A stretch of 64,000 bases of DNA from Vulpes vulpes. Its lineage: Eukaryota; Chordata; Mammalia; Carnivora; Canidae. Of this stretch, positions 44,931-54,650 are shown piece after piece. The position numbers and the translations under genes were made by a program. The stretch spans positions 68,957,792 through 69,021,791 of the forward strand of contig NC_132788.1 of the NCBI RefSeq assembly GCF_048418805.1, written 5' to 3'. Numbering within the stretch: position 1 is the first letter of the stretch; each line of letters begins with the position of its first letter. The notes beneath the pieces are model-generated. The model did not search any database. It was not told where the DNA came from and worked only from the letters and a program-made list of their open reading frames with translations.

Positions 44931-45050
44931 ACAGGCAAAAATGTCCGATAGACCTGTGGGCTCCTGCATGTGGCTGGGTGTGTGGCTGCTGTGGTTTGCG
45001 TCCTGACCCCCATCATACAAGCTGTATGACTGTGGGAAAGTTCATCCAAT

Positions 45051-45236
45051 GTTTAAAAAAATATTATTTATTTATTCACGAGAGACACGGGGGGGGGGCG
45101 GGAAGGGGTGCAGAGACACAGGCAGAGGGAGAAGCAGGCTCCATGCAGGGACCCCGACATGGGACTCCATCCTGGGTCTCCAAGATCACACCCTGGGCTG
45201 AAGGCAGCACTAAGCACTGAGACACCCAGGCTACCC
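45051..45236 (-). mobile_element. Can-SINE with G-rich tract, antisense
   Basis: The usual GA stretch is replaced here by about ten G residues, C, then GGGAAGGGG near 45091-45108. A perfect 13-bp TSD, AAGTTCATCCAAT, lies at 45038-45050 and 45237-45249. Confidence 0.95.
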
Positions 45237-45330
45237 AAGTTCATCCAATTTTGTAAACATCTATAAGATAGTGATATTGTAACAGTCTCAATCTCAGGAT
45301 TTTGGAATAATTCAACACAATAATACATGT

Positions 45331-45400
45331 TTAGTAATTAGTAATTTAATAGTGTTTAGTAATTAGTAATTTAATAGTGCTTAGTAATTAGTAATTTAAT
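45331..45400. repeat. 25-bp minisatellite, 2.8 copies
   Basis: Units are 45331-45355, 45356-45380 and a partial third at 45381-45400, differing by one base. Each starts TTAGTAATTAGTAATTTAAT and carries a TAATTA core. The third copy then passes into AAAGTGC. Confidence 0.92.
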
Positions 45401-45405
45401 AAAGT

Positions 45406-46479
45406 GCATATTGCAATCTGAATAACACCTTTTATTATTATTTTATCTTTGCTATGTCAGTTGACAATCCCCATTTCTTGTTCATTTTCTTTCTCATAGA
45501 CAAATGGCTTTTCAATTCCTTAGATTAATACTCTTGTAGTAAGGAAGAAAATCATGCTATCATACCTCTCAGGGAGGAGGAGGCTGGTTTCTTTTATGCA
45601 CTGTTCTTCCCAGCCCACCCAAAAAACCATTACTTCTCCCCAGCATTCCTCTACTTCTGCACTGATTTGATTGTTCATTAAAGCTACCTTCCTCTGAGGA
45701 AATGTGCTCCTCTTAAAATGGAAAAGAGGATGTCTATGAGAATGATAATAAAAATGGAAAAGATTATGGACCGTGTCTCAAAGGAAGATATACCTTTTAT
45801 TAGAAAAGGATTAAAGGAAAGGAAATCAATCTTGTGAGATCATGAAAATCTGGAAGAGTCCAAAGTTGATTTATTTATTTAAGATTTATGCCCGGTCTAC
45901 TTCCATAAAGGATTCAAGGTAGTCACAGACTGGGCAAAATCATTTTCTTGTAATATGTTTCAGACTGGAATTAGAAGTTCGTTTTCTAGCAGATGAAGTT
46001 AAGCTGATTATACCAAATGAGCTATTGAAAATCAATACCATAAAACCATTCCATTAGTACCTGTACAATCATCCCAGGATTATAAGTAATATTTATATTC
46101 TCAAACATTGACATTTTCAGGAAATGAGATGCAAAACATTTGCACGAGGCATAGCCACCTGTGGTTGCTTGGCTTTGATGATTAAAGCATGTTGCTAATG
46201 AGGCCAAGGTCATGGGCTAGCTCCCTACATAGCCCAATTATCTCTCCTCTAGTCCCCTCTGTTCAACTACGAATGGAACCAGATTCCTGCAATAGCTGCC
46301 TTGCTATAACGTGCAGGGGGTCATTGAAGCTAAGAGAGCATTACTGGGTCATGACAAATACATCCCCACTGTTGGATGAGCACTCCCAAGTATGTGGCAC
46401 AATGTCTATCTTTTTCCTATGCAAGAGACTGAGCACACACACACCCCACCCTGGAAGAGGCAGGGTGATACAGAGGAGG
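45406..46479. other. Unassigned interval
   Basis: No gene or named repeat was seen. The open frame at 46189-46563 overlaps a MIR at its end and lacks motifs. Confidence 0.45.
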
Positions 46480-46650
46480 AAAAAAACATCCACTTTGTGC
46501 AGTCAAAGGAAATTCAGATCACGTCTCAGCTTTGACATATACTGGCAGCAAAGCTTTGGATAGATAACTTGCCTCAGTTTTCAAAATCACAAAATGGGTG
46601 ATATATTTACTTTGGAGGGATGAGGAAGTATTAAAAGATGTAATACACAT
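46480..46650 (+). mobile_element. MIR fragment
   Basis: The phrases 'tagataacttgcctcagttttc' and 'aaaatgggtgatatatttac' fit the MIR centre. Confidence 0.5.
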
Positions 46651-46734
46651 ATGGCACTTGTATTAGACACACCAATGATTTTAAAAACCTTATTTTACTG
46701 TTAGTATAAACCACATATTCTAGTAAGTTCTTTA

Positions 46735-46919
46735 AAAAAAACCTTATTTATTTATTTGGGGAAGAAAGAAAGAACAAACAGTGGGGAGAAGCAGAGAGAA
46801 AGGGAGAAGCAGATTTCTTGCTGAGCAGGGATCCTAACACTAAAGGCTTGATCCTAGAACCCTGAGATCATGACCTAGCCAAAGGCAGACGCTTAACTGA
46901 CTGAGCCACTCAGGCACCC
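46735..46919 (-). mobile_element. Older Can-SINE, antisense
   Basis: The diverged GA/GAAA region is followed by antisense head 'ttaactgactgagccactcaggcaccc'. A perfect 16-bp TSD, TCTAGTAAGTTCTTTA, lies at 46719-46734 and 46920-46935. It is inserted in a MIR. Confidence 0.94.
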
Positions 46920-46935
46920 TCTAGTAAGTTCTTTA

Positions 46936-47110
46936 CATACATTATCTCATTTAATCTTCATAATGCCTCATGAGGTAGGTTATTGCTATTTTTTTCATAG
47001 TGAATTAAAGCAAGAGTTAAAGGTTTTCAGTCACCTGCCCAATGTCACAGATGACACTAGCTCGTAACTAGTGCTCAGATCTAAGCCAGTCTCACTCCTG
47101 AGCCCACACA
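46936..47110 (-). mobile_element. MIR remnant interrupted by SINE
   Basis: Order: 'catacattatctcatttaatcttcataatgcctcatgaggtaggtt', 'tcacctgcccaatgtcacag' and 'gcccacacactcatgtc'. Confidence 0.75.
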
Positions 47111-47557
47111 CTCATGTCGTATGCTATACCCACGCTGCTTTCCCTAAGGATGCGCTGCTATTATTATTCTATCCTCTATTACCTGGCCTTTAAAGATGTG
47201 GTCCATTCTTTGACACGAAAATATAATTTTATCTCGTCTGGGCTGCCTGCCACTTCAGCACAAATCCTTTAGATGGTACCATTCCTATCACACTTCAGGA
47301 ATCTGCTAGAGCCACTTTTGGTGGTGTATTTCCTCAGGGACCTATGTGACATAAATTCTCCATCTCAGGAGACTTTTGCAAAGAATCTAGTGTTAAATAT
47401 ATAAAGTAAACAAGAACCACAGATTACTCCCCACTCTATCTGTATACATCTATTTTTACCTCTGGGAAGTCTAACAAGATGAATTTTCTAAAGCAGATTT
47501 ACTGGAAAACTGCACGAACACAAGGCCATGGCTCATTATCCAGCTGTACCAATGACT
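47111..47557. other. Unassigned interval
   Basis: No gene or named repeat was seen. Confidence 0.45.
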
Positions 47558-47570
47558 TGAAATTGCTACT

Positions 47571-47671
47571 TCTTTTTTTGTAAGTAGCTCCCATGCCCAA
47601 CCTGCAGCTCAAGGTCACAATGCTGAGATCGAGAGTTGCATTCTCCACCAACTGAGCTAGTCAGGTGCCCC
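47571..47671 (-). mobile_element. Short tRNA-head SINE, antisense
   Basis: It consists almost only of a tRNA-like head ('caaggtcacaatgctgagatcgagagttgcattctcc', 'actgagctagtcaggtgcccc') after a T-run. The 13-bp TSD TGAAATTGCTACT lies at 47558-47570 and 47672-47684. It lacks the CT/GA region, so it is an older carnivore SINE type or an internally deleted copy. Confidence 0.88.
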
Positions 47672-47814
47672 TGAAATTGCTACTCTTGAAGGTCAAATAA
47701 GCTATATCAATCAACCTGATAGTGCCCAAATATTCTACTATTGTGAACATAATCCTTTTATCTCTGATAGAAGACATTACAGCTTCAGAAAAATTTTCAT
47801 AGAATGGAAATCCA

Positions 47815-47833
47815 AAAAAAAAATTTAAGAAAG
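47815..47833. mobile_element. Tail-like 19-bp insertion with 13-bp TSD
   Basis: Nine A residues followed by TTTAAGAAAG lie between perfect copies of GAATGGAAATCCA at 47802-47814 and 47834-47846. This fits an aborted retrotransposon insertion. Slippage with filler is the alternative. Confidence 0.55.
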
Positions 47834-47944
47834 GAATGGAAATCCAGATATTCCCAAGGTGACAGAGTTTTTGCTCAAGAATATTGTTGGTTGGCTCTTA
47901 GCACTAAAGTTTTGATTTCTGAGTTAGTTTGATGAGTGGAAAGA

Positions 47945-48180
47945 CATGAGTGTCGGAGCAAACTCAGACTGACGTTTGAATTTTGAACTTGCTACTTACT
48001 AGCACTATAGTGAATTAATTGCCCTACCTCTTTGAACTTCTGCTTTCTCATCTGCAAAATTGGACTAATAATAATATGTAATTCCAGTTCACAGTGACAG
48101 TTATTAGAAGTGATGTAAGCAATATGTTTGATGTCAACTAATTGTTATATATAACTATTAACCATTATAGTTAGAATTTC
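47945..48180 (+). mobile_element. MIR, sense
   Basis: Order: 'gcaaactcagactgacgtttgaat', 'tgctacttactagcac', 'ttctgctttctcatctgcaaaattggactaataataat'. Confidence 0.75.
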
Positions 48181-48390
48181 CTAGAGAATTACTTCTGTTG
48201 ATTCAGGAGTATGAGTATTCAGATTAGCCTAGGCCAATCTTCTTCCAAAGAAGTCTCTAATTATTTCTTGAACCGTGACAGTAGGGGTGTCAACCAGGGT
48301 CCAGATGGCATAATCAAAGTCAGATAATTTGCTGACAGTTTATGAAAACTGGACTATTGATAAAGACATGGGACAGGCCAGTTATTGATC

Positions 48391-48940
48391 AGTTAGCTAT
48401 TGCTATATAACAAAAATACCTTAAAATGTAGTGTTTCAAAGCAACTATTTATTTTCTCATATTTCTGTGTAGCTATTTAAACTGGAATCAGCTAGGAAGT
48501 CCCTCTTCTGCTCTTGCCTGGGTAACACATTTAAGTGCAAAGATCTGGGAAATTGAATAAGATTAGATGGTCCTGACAACCTCATTCATGTTTCTGATGG
48601 TCAGTGCTTAGTTGTTGGCTGGGTCAACCTCTTCTTGTGGCCATTCATGTTCAAGGAGTCTAACCATTCCGCATATGATACTGTCAGGTTTCCAGGAATA
48701 GACAGACAGAAGTTACAAGTCCTCTTGAGGTTGATGCTCTGGGACTTTAAAAATGTCACTCTTACCACATTGACTTGGTTAAAGCAAGGGACAAGTTGAG
48801 ACTTGATTGACAAGATGGGGGGTGGAATCCACCTCTGTATTGGAGGAGAGAAAAGTCACATTGTAAAGGAGTATTCATACAAGGACAGGAGGAATATTAC
48901 AGACAATTCCTGAAGCAATTCTACACAGCAAACCTTTGGG
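48391..48940 (-). mobile_element. MLT1-like LTR remnant, antisense
   Basis: It begins 'agttagctattgctatataacaaaaatacc' and continues 'gtgtttcaaagcaactatttattttctcat', the antisense end of an MLT1-type LTR. The right part is diverged and the far edge uncertain. Confidence 0.5.
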
Positions 48941-49224
48941 TCAAAGGGAAGAGGAGCCATAGAGAGAAAATCACATCAGGTGCCTTGAGAAAGGTCATGA
49001 TGGTAGAAGGACCTCCTTCCAATTCCCTTATGGTGTCCCTTATTGGCCATATTTAAAAGGAAGCCAGAGACAAAGCAACTAATTAATACATAGTCTTTAC
49101 AGATCATCCTCATAGAACAAAGAAAAGAGCAGAAGGGTGTGGAGAATGAATCTGGAGGAACAAAATGGAAGATATCTAGCAAGAGAAAGGAGGCAGTATA
49201 CCATGATGGATATAGAGTGTAGAT

Positions 49225-49430
49225 TTTGTAGTTGACTGGACCAATTTGAATTGAATTCCTGGTCTGATATTTTCCTACATGGTACCTATGGAGCCATTTC
49301 TTCTCTATCAACTTTAGATTTTCATTTATAAAATCAATATAAAAGAATATCATCCTTGTAAGATGATTGTGAAGAATAAATTAGATTATACATATGTTAC
49401 TTAGCACAGTAATGACAATGCATGGTTAGC
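49225..49430 (+). mobile_element. MIR, sense
   Basis: Words such as 'gattttcatttataaaatcaatataaaag', 'tgtaagatgattgtgaagaataaattagatt' and 'ttagcacagtaatgacaatgcatgg' follow the MIR 3' half. Confidence 0.6.
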
Positions 49431-51094
49431 AATTAAAGATTTGAGAGTCAATAATTGTTAGAAAAAGCCAACGCATACTTCTTATGATTTTCACAGTGTT
49501 GCTCAGAAGTTGGGTCTTAATTTTCTGATGAATTGTTTCCTTTCTCTTTTGAACTTTGTCTGAGTAGGCAAATCCTGACTGGAAGACTCCAGAGTTCTTT
49601 CAAGCCTAACAACCCACAGAACTTTCTGCTGCTGCTCATTGCCAAGGCTCACATCCTTCAGCAGAGGCAAGTGCTTTACCTGGACTGGTGAGAGAGGCTG
49701 GTGGGCCAGGGATTTACACAAATGTTATAGGTGTCTCATTTACCAGCAATTTCTCTTCTCAGCCCCTTGCTCCACATGAAGGGAGTGCATAATCAATCCC
49801 CCTGCAGTGGCAAATACAGGGACTCCAGCTGGCAAGAATAATTGGTGTATAGTGAAAGAGAGAAAGGGAAAGCACTTTGTGAAAATTGGTCCCCCAGAAG
49901 CAGCCTCTTCCCTCTAGCATACTCATCCTGTACTCTGGTTCTGTACATTAATGGTCTAAACCATAATTTTCAGTGGAGGCTAGACAATGCTCTCAGAAAA
50001 CAAGATCTCAACATTGAGGACACAGAGGCACGAAGCCATTCCTGCATCCTCCAAGGGAAACATGTATGGTCTGGGATTGATAGAGGTCTTGGGGAATTGG
50101 AATATCTAATGAAGCATTTCTCTCAGGGGTTTGGGGACATTATTGGGACAATTCATTGAAATTATTGTAAATTTCATATATATAGTGGTTATCGTGATCA
50201 AAGAATTTTGGAAGTACTGTATTAGACCAAATTAATGTTTCTTTATTGCAGGACTTCTAGGATCTTTTAGATTGATAAAATGCCTTGTGAAACTTCCAGA
50301 AAGGGGAGAGAACAGTACACCCTAAATGTAGTTTATCATGGGAGATGCCCTTTGGGGAAGGATCTCCCGGGCTCAATATTTCACAGTTGAAATGTTAGGA
50401 GGGGACAGGGTTTCAATAAATAAAATCAATTAATTTCTCTCTGTTCTCTGTCTCTGTCTGTCTCTGTCTCTCTCATTCTCCATTTCTAATATGGAATCCC
50501 ACAGAGAAGAAAGGACCTATGTGAGGTTTCTTAACAAAATGTTGGGAGTTTGGCACAGATGGTTTTATGACTAAGTTTGTGCTAGCCTATCTCAAGGATT
50601 AAAATTCAGTGAAAGTTTTAAAAGGGCCTGTGTCCCTCATGAACCAAACTCTACTGGCTTTTTAAATGTAGGACATTTGTTCTGAACTGAATTATTCTCT
50701 CACAGAGATAATTGGGTTGTGCTTCTTCATTGCCAGTCTCTCACCTTGCAGCCTCTGGGGCCAATGTTGTGTACTTTTTCTCTGATCTACCAAGGCTTTT
50801 AGGAACCATCAGCAACATTTCTTTCACATGGTAGAAAAGATGGCAGGTCAGATGGTGTGATAGTATAATACTAACCTCATGCTTGTGTGGAGCTTTTAAC
50901 TCTACATAGTACTTCTGCATACTGTGTGCAACTTTATTCTCACAACTCTCTGTAAAAGGAACAATGCACATAAAACAAAGTTCTTTAAATACTAAATATT
51001 TATATGAAAGTCAACAAAACCCTGAAACAATAAAGATATAGCTCTAATTCTTATATTTTGACGCCTTATTCTGTTTGTTTGTTTGTTTTTTGGT
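49431..51094. other. Unassigned interval with a (TCTG)n-like tract
   Basis: A pyrimidine simple repeat of TCTG and TCTC units lies at about 50435-50477, and (GTTT)n at 51071-51091. Otherwise about 1.6 kb gives no named repeat and no supported gene. Confidence 0.45.
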
Positions 51095-51107
51095 CTAAAT
51101 GTGCACT

Positions 51108-51288
51108 TCTTTTTTCTTTTTTTAAGATTTTTATTTATTCTTGAGAGACACAGAGAGAGAGGCAGAGACACAGGCAGAGAGAGAAGCAGGCTCCATGCAG
51201 GAGCCTGATGTGGGACTCGATCCTAGGACTCCAGGATCACTCCCTGGGCCAAAGGCAGACACTCAACCGCTGAGCCACCCAGGGGTCC
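51108..51288 (-). mobile_element. Can-SINE, antisense
   Basis: It shows a T-run, AAGATTTTTATTTATTC, a GA stretch and antisense head 'ccgctgagccacccaggggtcc'. The 13-bp TSD CTAAATGTGCACT lies at 51095-51107 and 51289-51301. Confidence 0.95.
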
Positions 51289-51629
51289 CTAAATGTGCAC
51301 TCCTTATAGTATGTTTTATTAAATTTGTTTCATATGATTGTCTATGAAAAAATTATGTTGTCTGATAAAATTTAGAAATGCTCCTTTTATATAATGTATA
51401 TCCCTCAGAGAACCACAATACAGAGAACCATACTGAAGCCTCTCAGAAGTCCTATAGTAAAGAAATATAATTGAATTCATTTAATAGAATTTACTTAAAA
51501 ATGGACAGAAATCTTACGTGGTATATCACTTAAAAGTAGCTTATTTGACAAAGCAAATTTAAGGATATATTGCTCTAAAGCATACAAAGTATCAATGTAC
51601 AGCAGGGACAAAGAAGGAAATAATATTTG

Positions 51630-52065
51630 TTGGACACTGACACTGTCTCAGGTGATTTACATGCACTGGCTCATTTAATTACCACAACGGTCTCATGTGG
51701 TAAATACTAATGTGCTTTTTTTATGAGAGGAGAATCAAGTTCAGAGAGGTTAAGTGTATGATTCAGCATCATCCAACTGTAAAATGTGATGGCATTGCAA
51801 ATTGATCTCTCTTCTTCCTGGCTCTAGGAAGTGGACATTCACTCTGCTTCTCTCCAAACATCCTAAAAATTTCCTGTAAATTACTTCAAAGTCTAGTTTT
51901 CAGGAGAGCTTCCCCACCTTTCCAATTACATTTGCTATCTAAGCTCATTCTCGTACCGACACAGCCTTCTCTAATTTCTTCATACATTTCTCAGTTCCTG
52001 GTTGTCACTTTTTGTCTGGTGCTATTAGTTTTGATTTTAAGATTCCTCCTATCTAAATTATGAAT
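51630..52065. mobile_element. Antisense MIR followed by L2-like fragment
   Basis: The MIR spans 51630-51830 ('ctgtctcaggtgatttacatgcactggctcatttaatt', 'tcagagaggttaagt'). From 51855 on, 'gagagcttccccacctttcc' and 'cacagccttctctaatttcttc' look like a sense L2. Confidence 0.55.
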
Positions 52066-52397
52066 AATTTATGAACAATCATTAGTAACAATTACAGTCA
52101 TAAACATTCTCAGTACTTTGAAAGAAGGTAGATACATACCCAGACACACACACGCTCAGAGTAAAAGAAATCCACGATCCACAATCAATTGACAATCTGA
52201 GGATAATGCTGGTAGAATTGTAATTTCTTTTAAGTGTTATGTGTGCAGTACATCTTCAGCATCTCATAAAACAGGCTATATAAACACTATTTAGTAGCAC
52301 TTTGAAACTAAGTTTATCTTTGCACTGTCATTATCATAAAGCTGTGCTATTTCCAAATAATCAAAGTAAATGGAGCATTGCAGCATTGGTAATGACA
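52066..52397. other. Unassigned AT-rich DNA
   Basis: A short (AC)n word lies at about 52145-52155. Nothing else was recognised. Confidence 0.5.
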
Positions 52398-52525
52398 TGT
52401 ATGTGTGTGTGTACACACATTTTACATATATGCATGTATATATGCAATTGTATACTATATATATGTTTGTGATATGTTTATATATTCATCTGTGTGTATG
52501 TGCACGTGTATATGTACACAGTTTC
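52398..52525. repeat. TG/TA-rich simple repeat
   Basis: About 125 bp of alternating purine-pyrimidine steps (TGTGTG, TACACAC, TATATATG, TGCACGTG), imperfect throughout. Open frames across it are by-products of the repeat. Confidence 0.85.
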
Positions 52526-52640
52526 GAGTTTGTTTTTACATTGCCAATTACATAAAATGGGTTTTCTTGTCAGACTATCTGGGTTTTATTTCTAACCCTC
52601 CATTCACTGTTTGAACTTGGCAAGGTTTTAAAACTCATTA

Positions 52641-53117
52641 TATTTGCTTCCTATTACTGCTTTACCACAAACTTAGTGGCTTACAAAAACACAAAATGGA
52701 TCTCCATGGGCTAAAATCAAATTTTTGGCAGGCCTGCATTCCTTCTGGATGCTCTGAAGGAAAATCTGTTTTCTTGCTTTCTCAGCTTCTAGAGGCTGCC
52801 TGTATTCTGTGGATTGTGGTCCCTTGTATCTTCAAAGTGTAAATGTATCTTCAAAGCCTAATCCAGTTTTTCTCACATCAGATGACTCTGACTCTTCCTC
52901 TTCTTCTACCTCTTCCTTCCACCTTTAAAGACCCTTGTGCTTACACTGGGCCCATCTGGATAATTCAAGATAATCTCCTCACCGCAAGATTCTAATTCAA
53001 TCACATCTTTAAAGTAATTTTTTGCCATATAAGGTAATGTATTTACCAGTTCTGATGTTTAAGATATGGACTGAGATAGGCGTGGGGGAATGGGAAAGCT
53101 TTATTCTGCTTGCCATA
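52641..53117 (-). mobile_element. MLT1-type MaLR LTR, antisense
   Basis: Order: 'cttcctattactgctttaccacaaacttagtggctta', 'gggctaaaatcaaatttttggcaggcctgcattcc', 'cagcttctagaggctgcctg', 'acccttgtgcttacactgggccc', 'tattctgcttgccata'. It is long and diverged. Confidence 0.75.
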
Positions 53118-53274
53118 CTGATTATTCTAAGATATTCTATTATATAAATAATGGGGTCCACATTTCAGGATTTGCATTTATGATAACTGGAATAACTGAG
53201 ACAGCATCTGATATATATTATGAGAAGAAAGAAACATAAATTTTTTGAGTGAAAAACTTTTCATAACAAAACTA

Positions 53275-53446
53275 CAAATTTTTAAAAAATATTTTATTTA
53301 TTCATGAAAGGCACACACACAGAGAGAGAGAGAGGCAGAGACACAGGCAGAGGAAGAAAGAGGCTGCATGCTGGGAGCCTGACGTGGGACTCGATCCCGG
53401 GTCTCCAAGATCACACCCTGCGCTAAACCGCTGAGCCGCCCGGGCT
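53275..53446 (-). mobile_element. Can-SINE, antisense
   Basis: The GA stretch and antisense head 'aaaccgctgagccgcccgggct' are clear. It is slightly shortened in the head. A short probable TSD, ACAAAACTA, lies at 53266-53274 and 53447-53455. Confidence 0.92.
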
Positions 53447-53509
53447 ACAAAACTATTCTTAAGGTGTGGTTGAAACCAAAGTGACATGGTAATTTGAAAG
53501 TATGTTTTC

Positions 53510-53598
53510 TAAGAAGGGTACTTGATGGGATGAGCACTGTGTGTTATACTATATTATATATGTTGGCAAATTGAATTTAAATAAAAAGTAATAAAAAA
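53510..53598 (+). mobile_element. L1 tail insertion, about 89 bp, with TSD
   Basis: It matches the last part of the canine L1 3' UTR: compare 'tgatgggatgagcactgtgtg' and 'tatgttggcaaattgaa' with 14161-14210. It ends in an A-rich tail. A perfect 13-bp TSD, AAAGTATGTTTTC, lies at 53497-53509 and 53599-53611. Confidence 0.92.
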
Positions 53599-53611
53599 AA
53601 AGTATGTTTTC

Positions 53612-54039
53612 CTTATTATAGTTGCCCAGAAAATTTTATCTTCCTGATAACAGAAAAAAAGTGAAGCTGGTTTTTATTTACTTCTTTTAGGAATTACAAA
53701 TCAATTTCATCTCACGATGCCAACAAAGTTAGTAGTGATAGTTGCCCATGGCATTGTAGTAAGAAGGATTCTGATGTTCAGTAGGAAGGATCATCTTGGG
53801 TGTAGGAAGTTGGGTTATCCATGCCACATATTGCTGCCTTTATTTCACTGGTTTGATGGGAAAAAAGAGCAGGAGGGTACAAGATAAAGAGGAATTACAA
53901 ATAGAACTTGATGAAAAAAATTTGAATTTCTCATTTCTGTTCTGTTAGAACTACCTACTAGTTTTGAGGAATAAGTAGCACAGCAAAAACCCCAAGATGA
54001 ATTCTACAAATAAAAAATCTTTTAGAAAAGATATAAATA
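53612..54039. other. Unassigned interval
   Basis: No gene or named repeat was seen. Confidence 0.5.
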
Positions 54040-54054
54040 ATAATCACTAATTTA

Positions 54055-54249
54055 GGGATCCCTGGGTGGCGCAGCGGTTTGGCGCCTGCCTTTGGCCCAG
54101 GGCGCGATCCTGGAGACCCGGGATCGAATCCCACATCAGGCTCCCGGTGCATGGAGCCTGCTTCTCCCTCCGCCTGTGTCTCTGCCTCTCTCTCTCTCTC
54201 TGTGACTATCATAAATAAATAAGAAAAATTAAAAAAAAATTAAAAAAAA
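54055..54249 (+). mobile_element. SINEC_Cf, near-consensus, youngest-looking copy
   Basis: Its head GGGATCCCTGGGTGGCGCAG, 'gcctttggcccagggcgcgatcctggagacccg' and a pure (CT)n stretch have almost no differences from the recalled consensus. The perfect 15-bp TSD ATAATCACTAATTTA lies at 54040-54054 and 54250-54264. Confidence 0.97.
54067..54130 (+). promoter_or_regulatory. Intact-looking Pol III A and B boxes of the young SINE
   Basis: A box TGGCGCAGCGG is at 54067-54077 and B box GATCGAATC at 54122-54130, fitting GWTCRANNC. The SINE derives from a tRNA gene. Activity would also depend on flanking DNA. Confidence 0.8.
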
Positions 54250-54354
54250 ATAATCACTAATTTATTAATTTAACCTTTTGTAATTGAATAACTTGTGTTT
54301 ATTTTACTAGATACTAGAATTTATTAATTGCTACCCATTTGTTTCTAAATAAAT

Positions 54355-54650
54355 CCCATTCATTGAGAGCTTCCTATGTGCCAGGAACTGTGTTAAGTTC
54401 TGGAGATATAAAAATCAAACAAACCCCACATGGCCTCTATCTTCATGGAGTTTACAGTTTATTAGAAATTATGGGAATTAATTAAGACAAATAGATTTTT
54501 AAAAAACTATAGGTTTGATAAATGTTAGGGGAGAATGTATTGGTGTCATGAGGGAATATAAGAGGAGGGTTTTATTTAATCAGAATGAATAGCATTTAAT
54601 TTGGTGAAAGAAGCAGTAGATGAGTGAGGGCAATAGGAAATTCCAGAGAG
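54355..54650 (-). mobile_element. L2 3'-end remnant
   Basis: Order: 'attgagagcttcctatgtgccaggaactgtg', 'ttctggagatataaaaatcaaac' and 'cttcatggagtttacagttta', the antisense L2 end. The remainder is diverged. Confidence 0.75.

Noticed and set aside
45331..45405. CRISPR-like spaced repeats
   Set aside because: Units are directly adjacent with no unique spacers, and the context is a mammalian genome. It is a minisatellite.
46189..46563. Plus-strand open frame of 124 codons
   Set aside because: It overlaps a MIR at its end and has no recognisable motif or coding signature.
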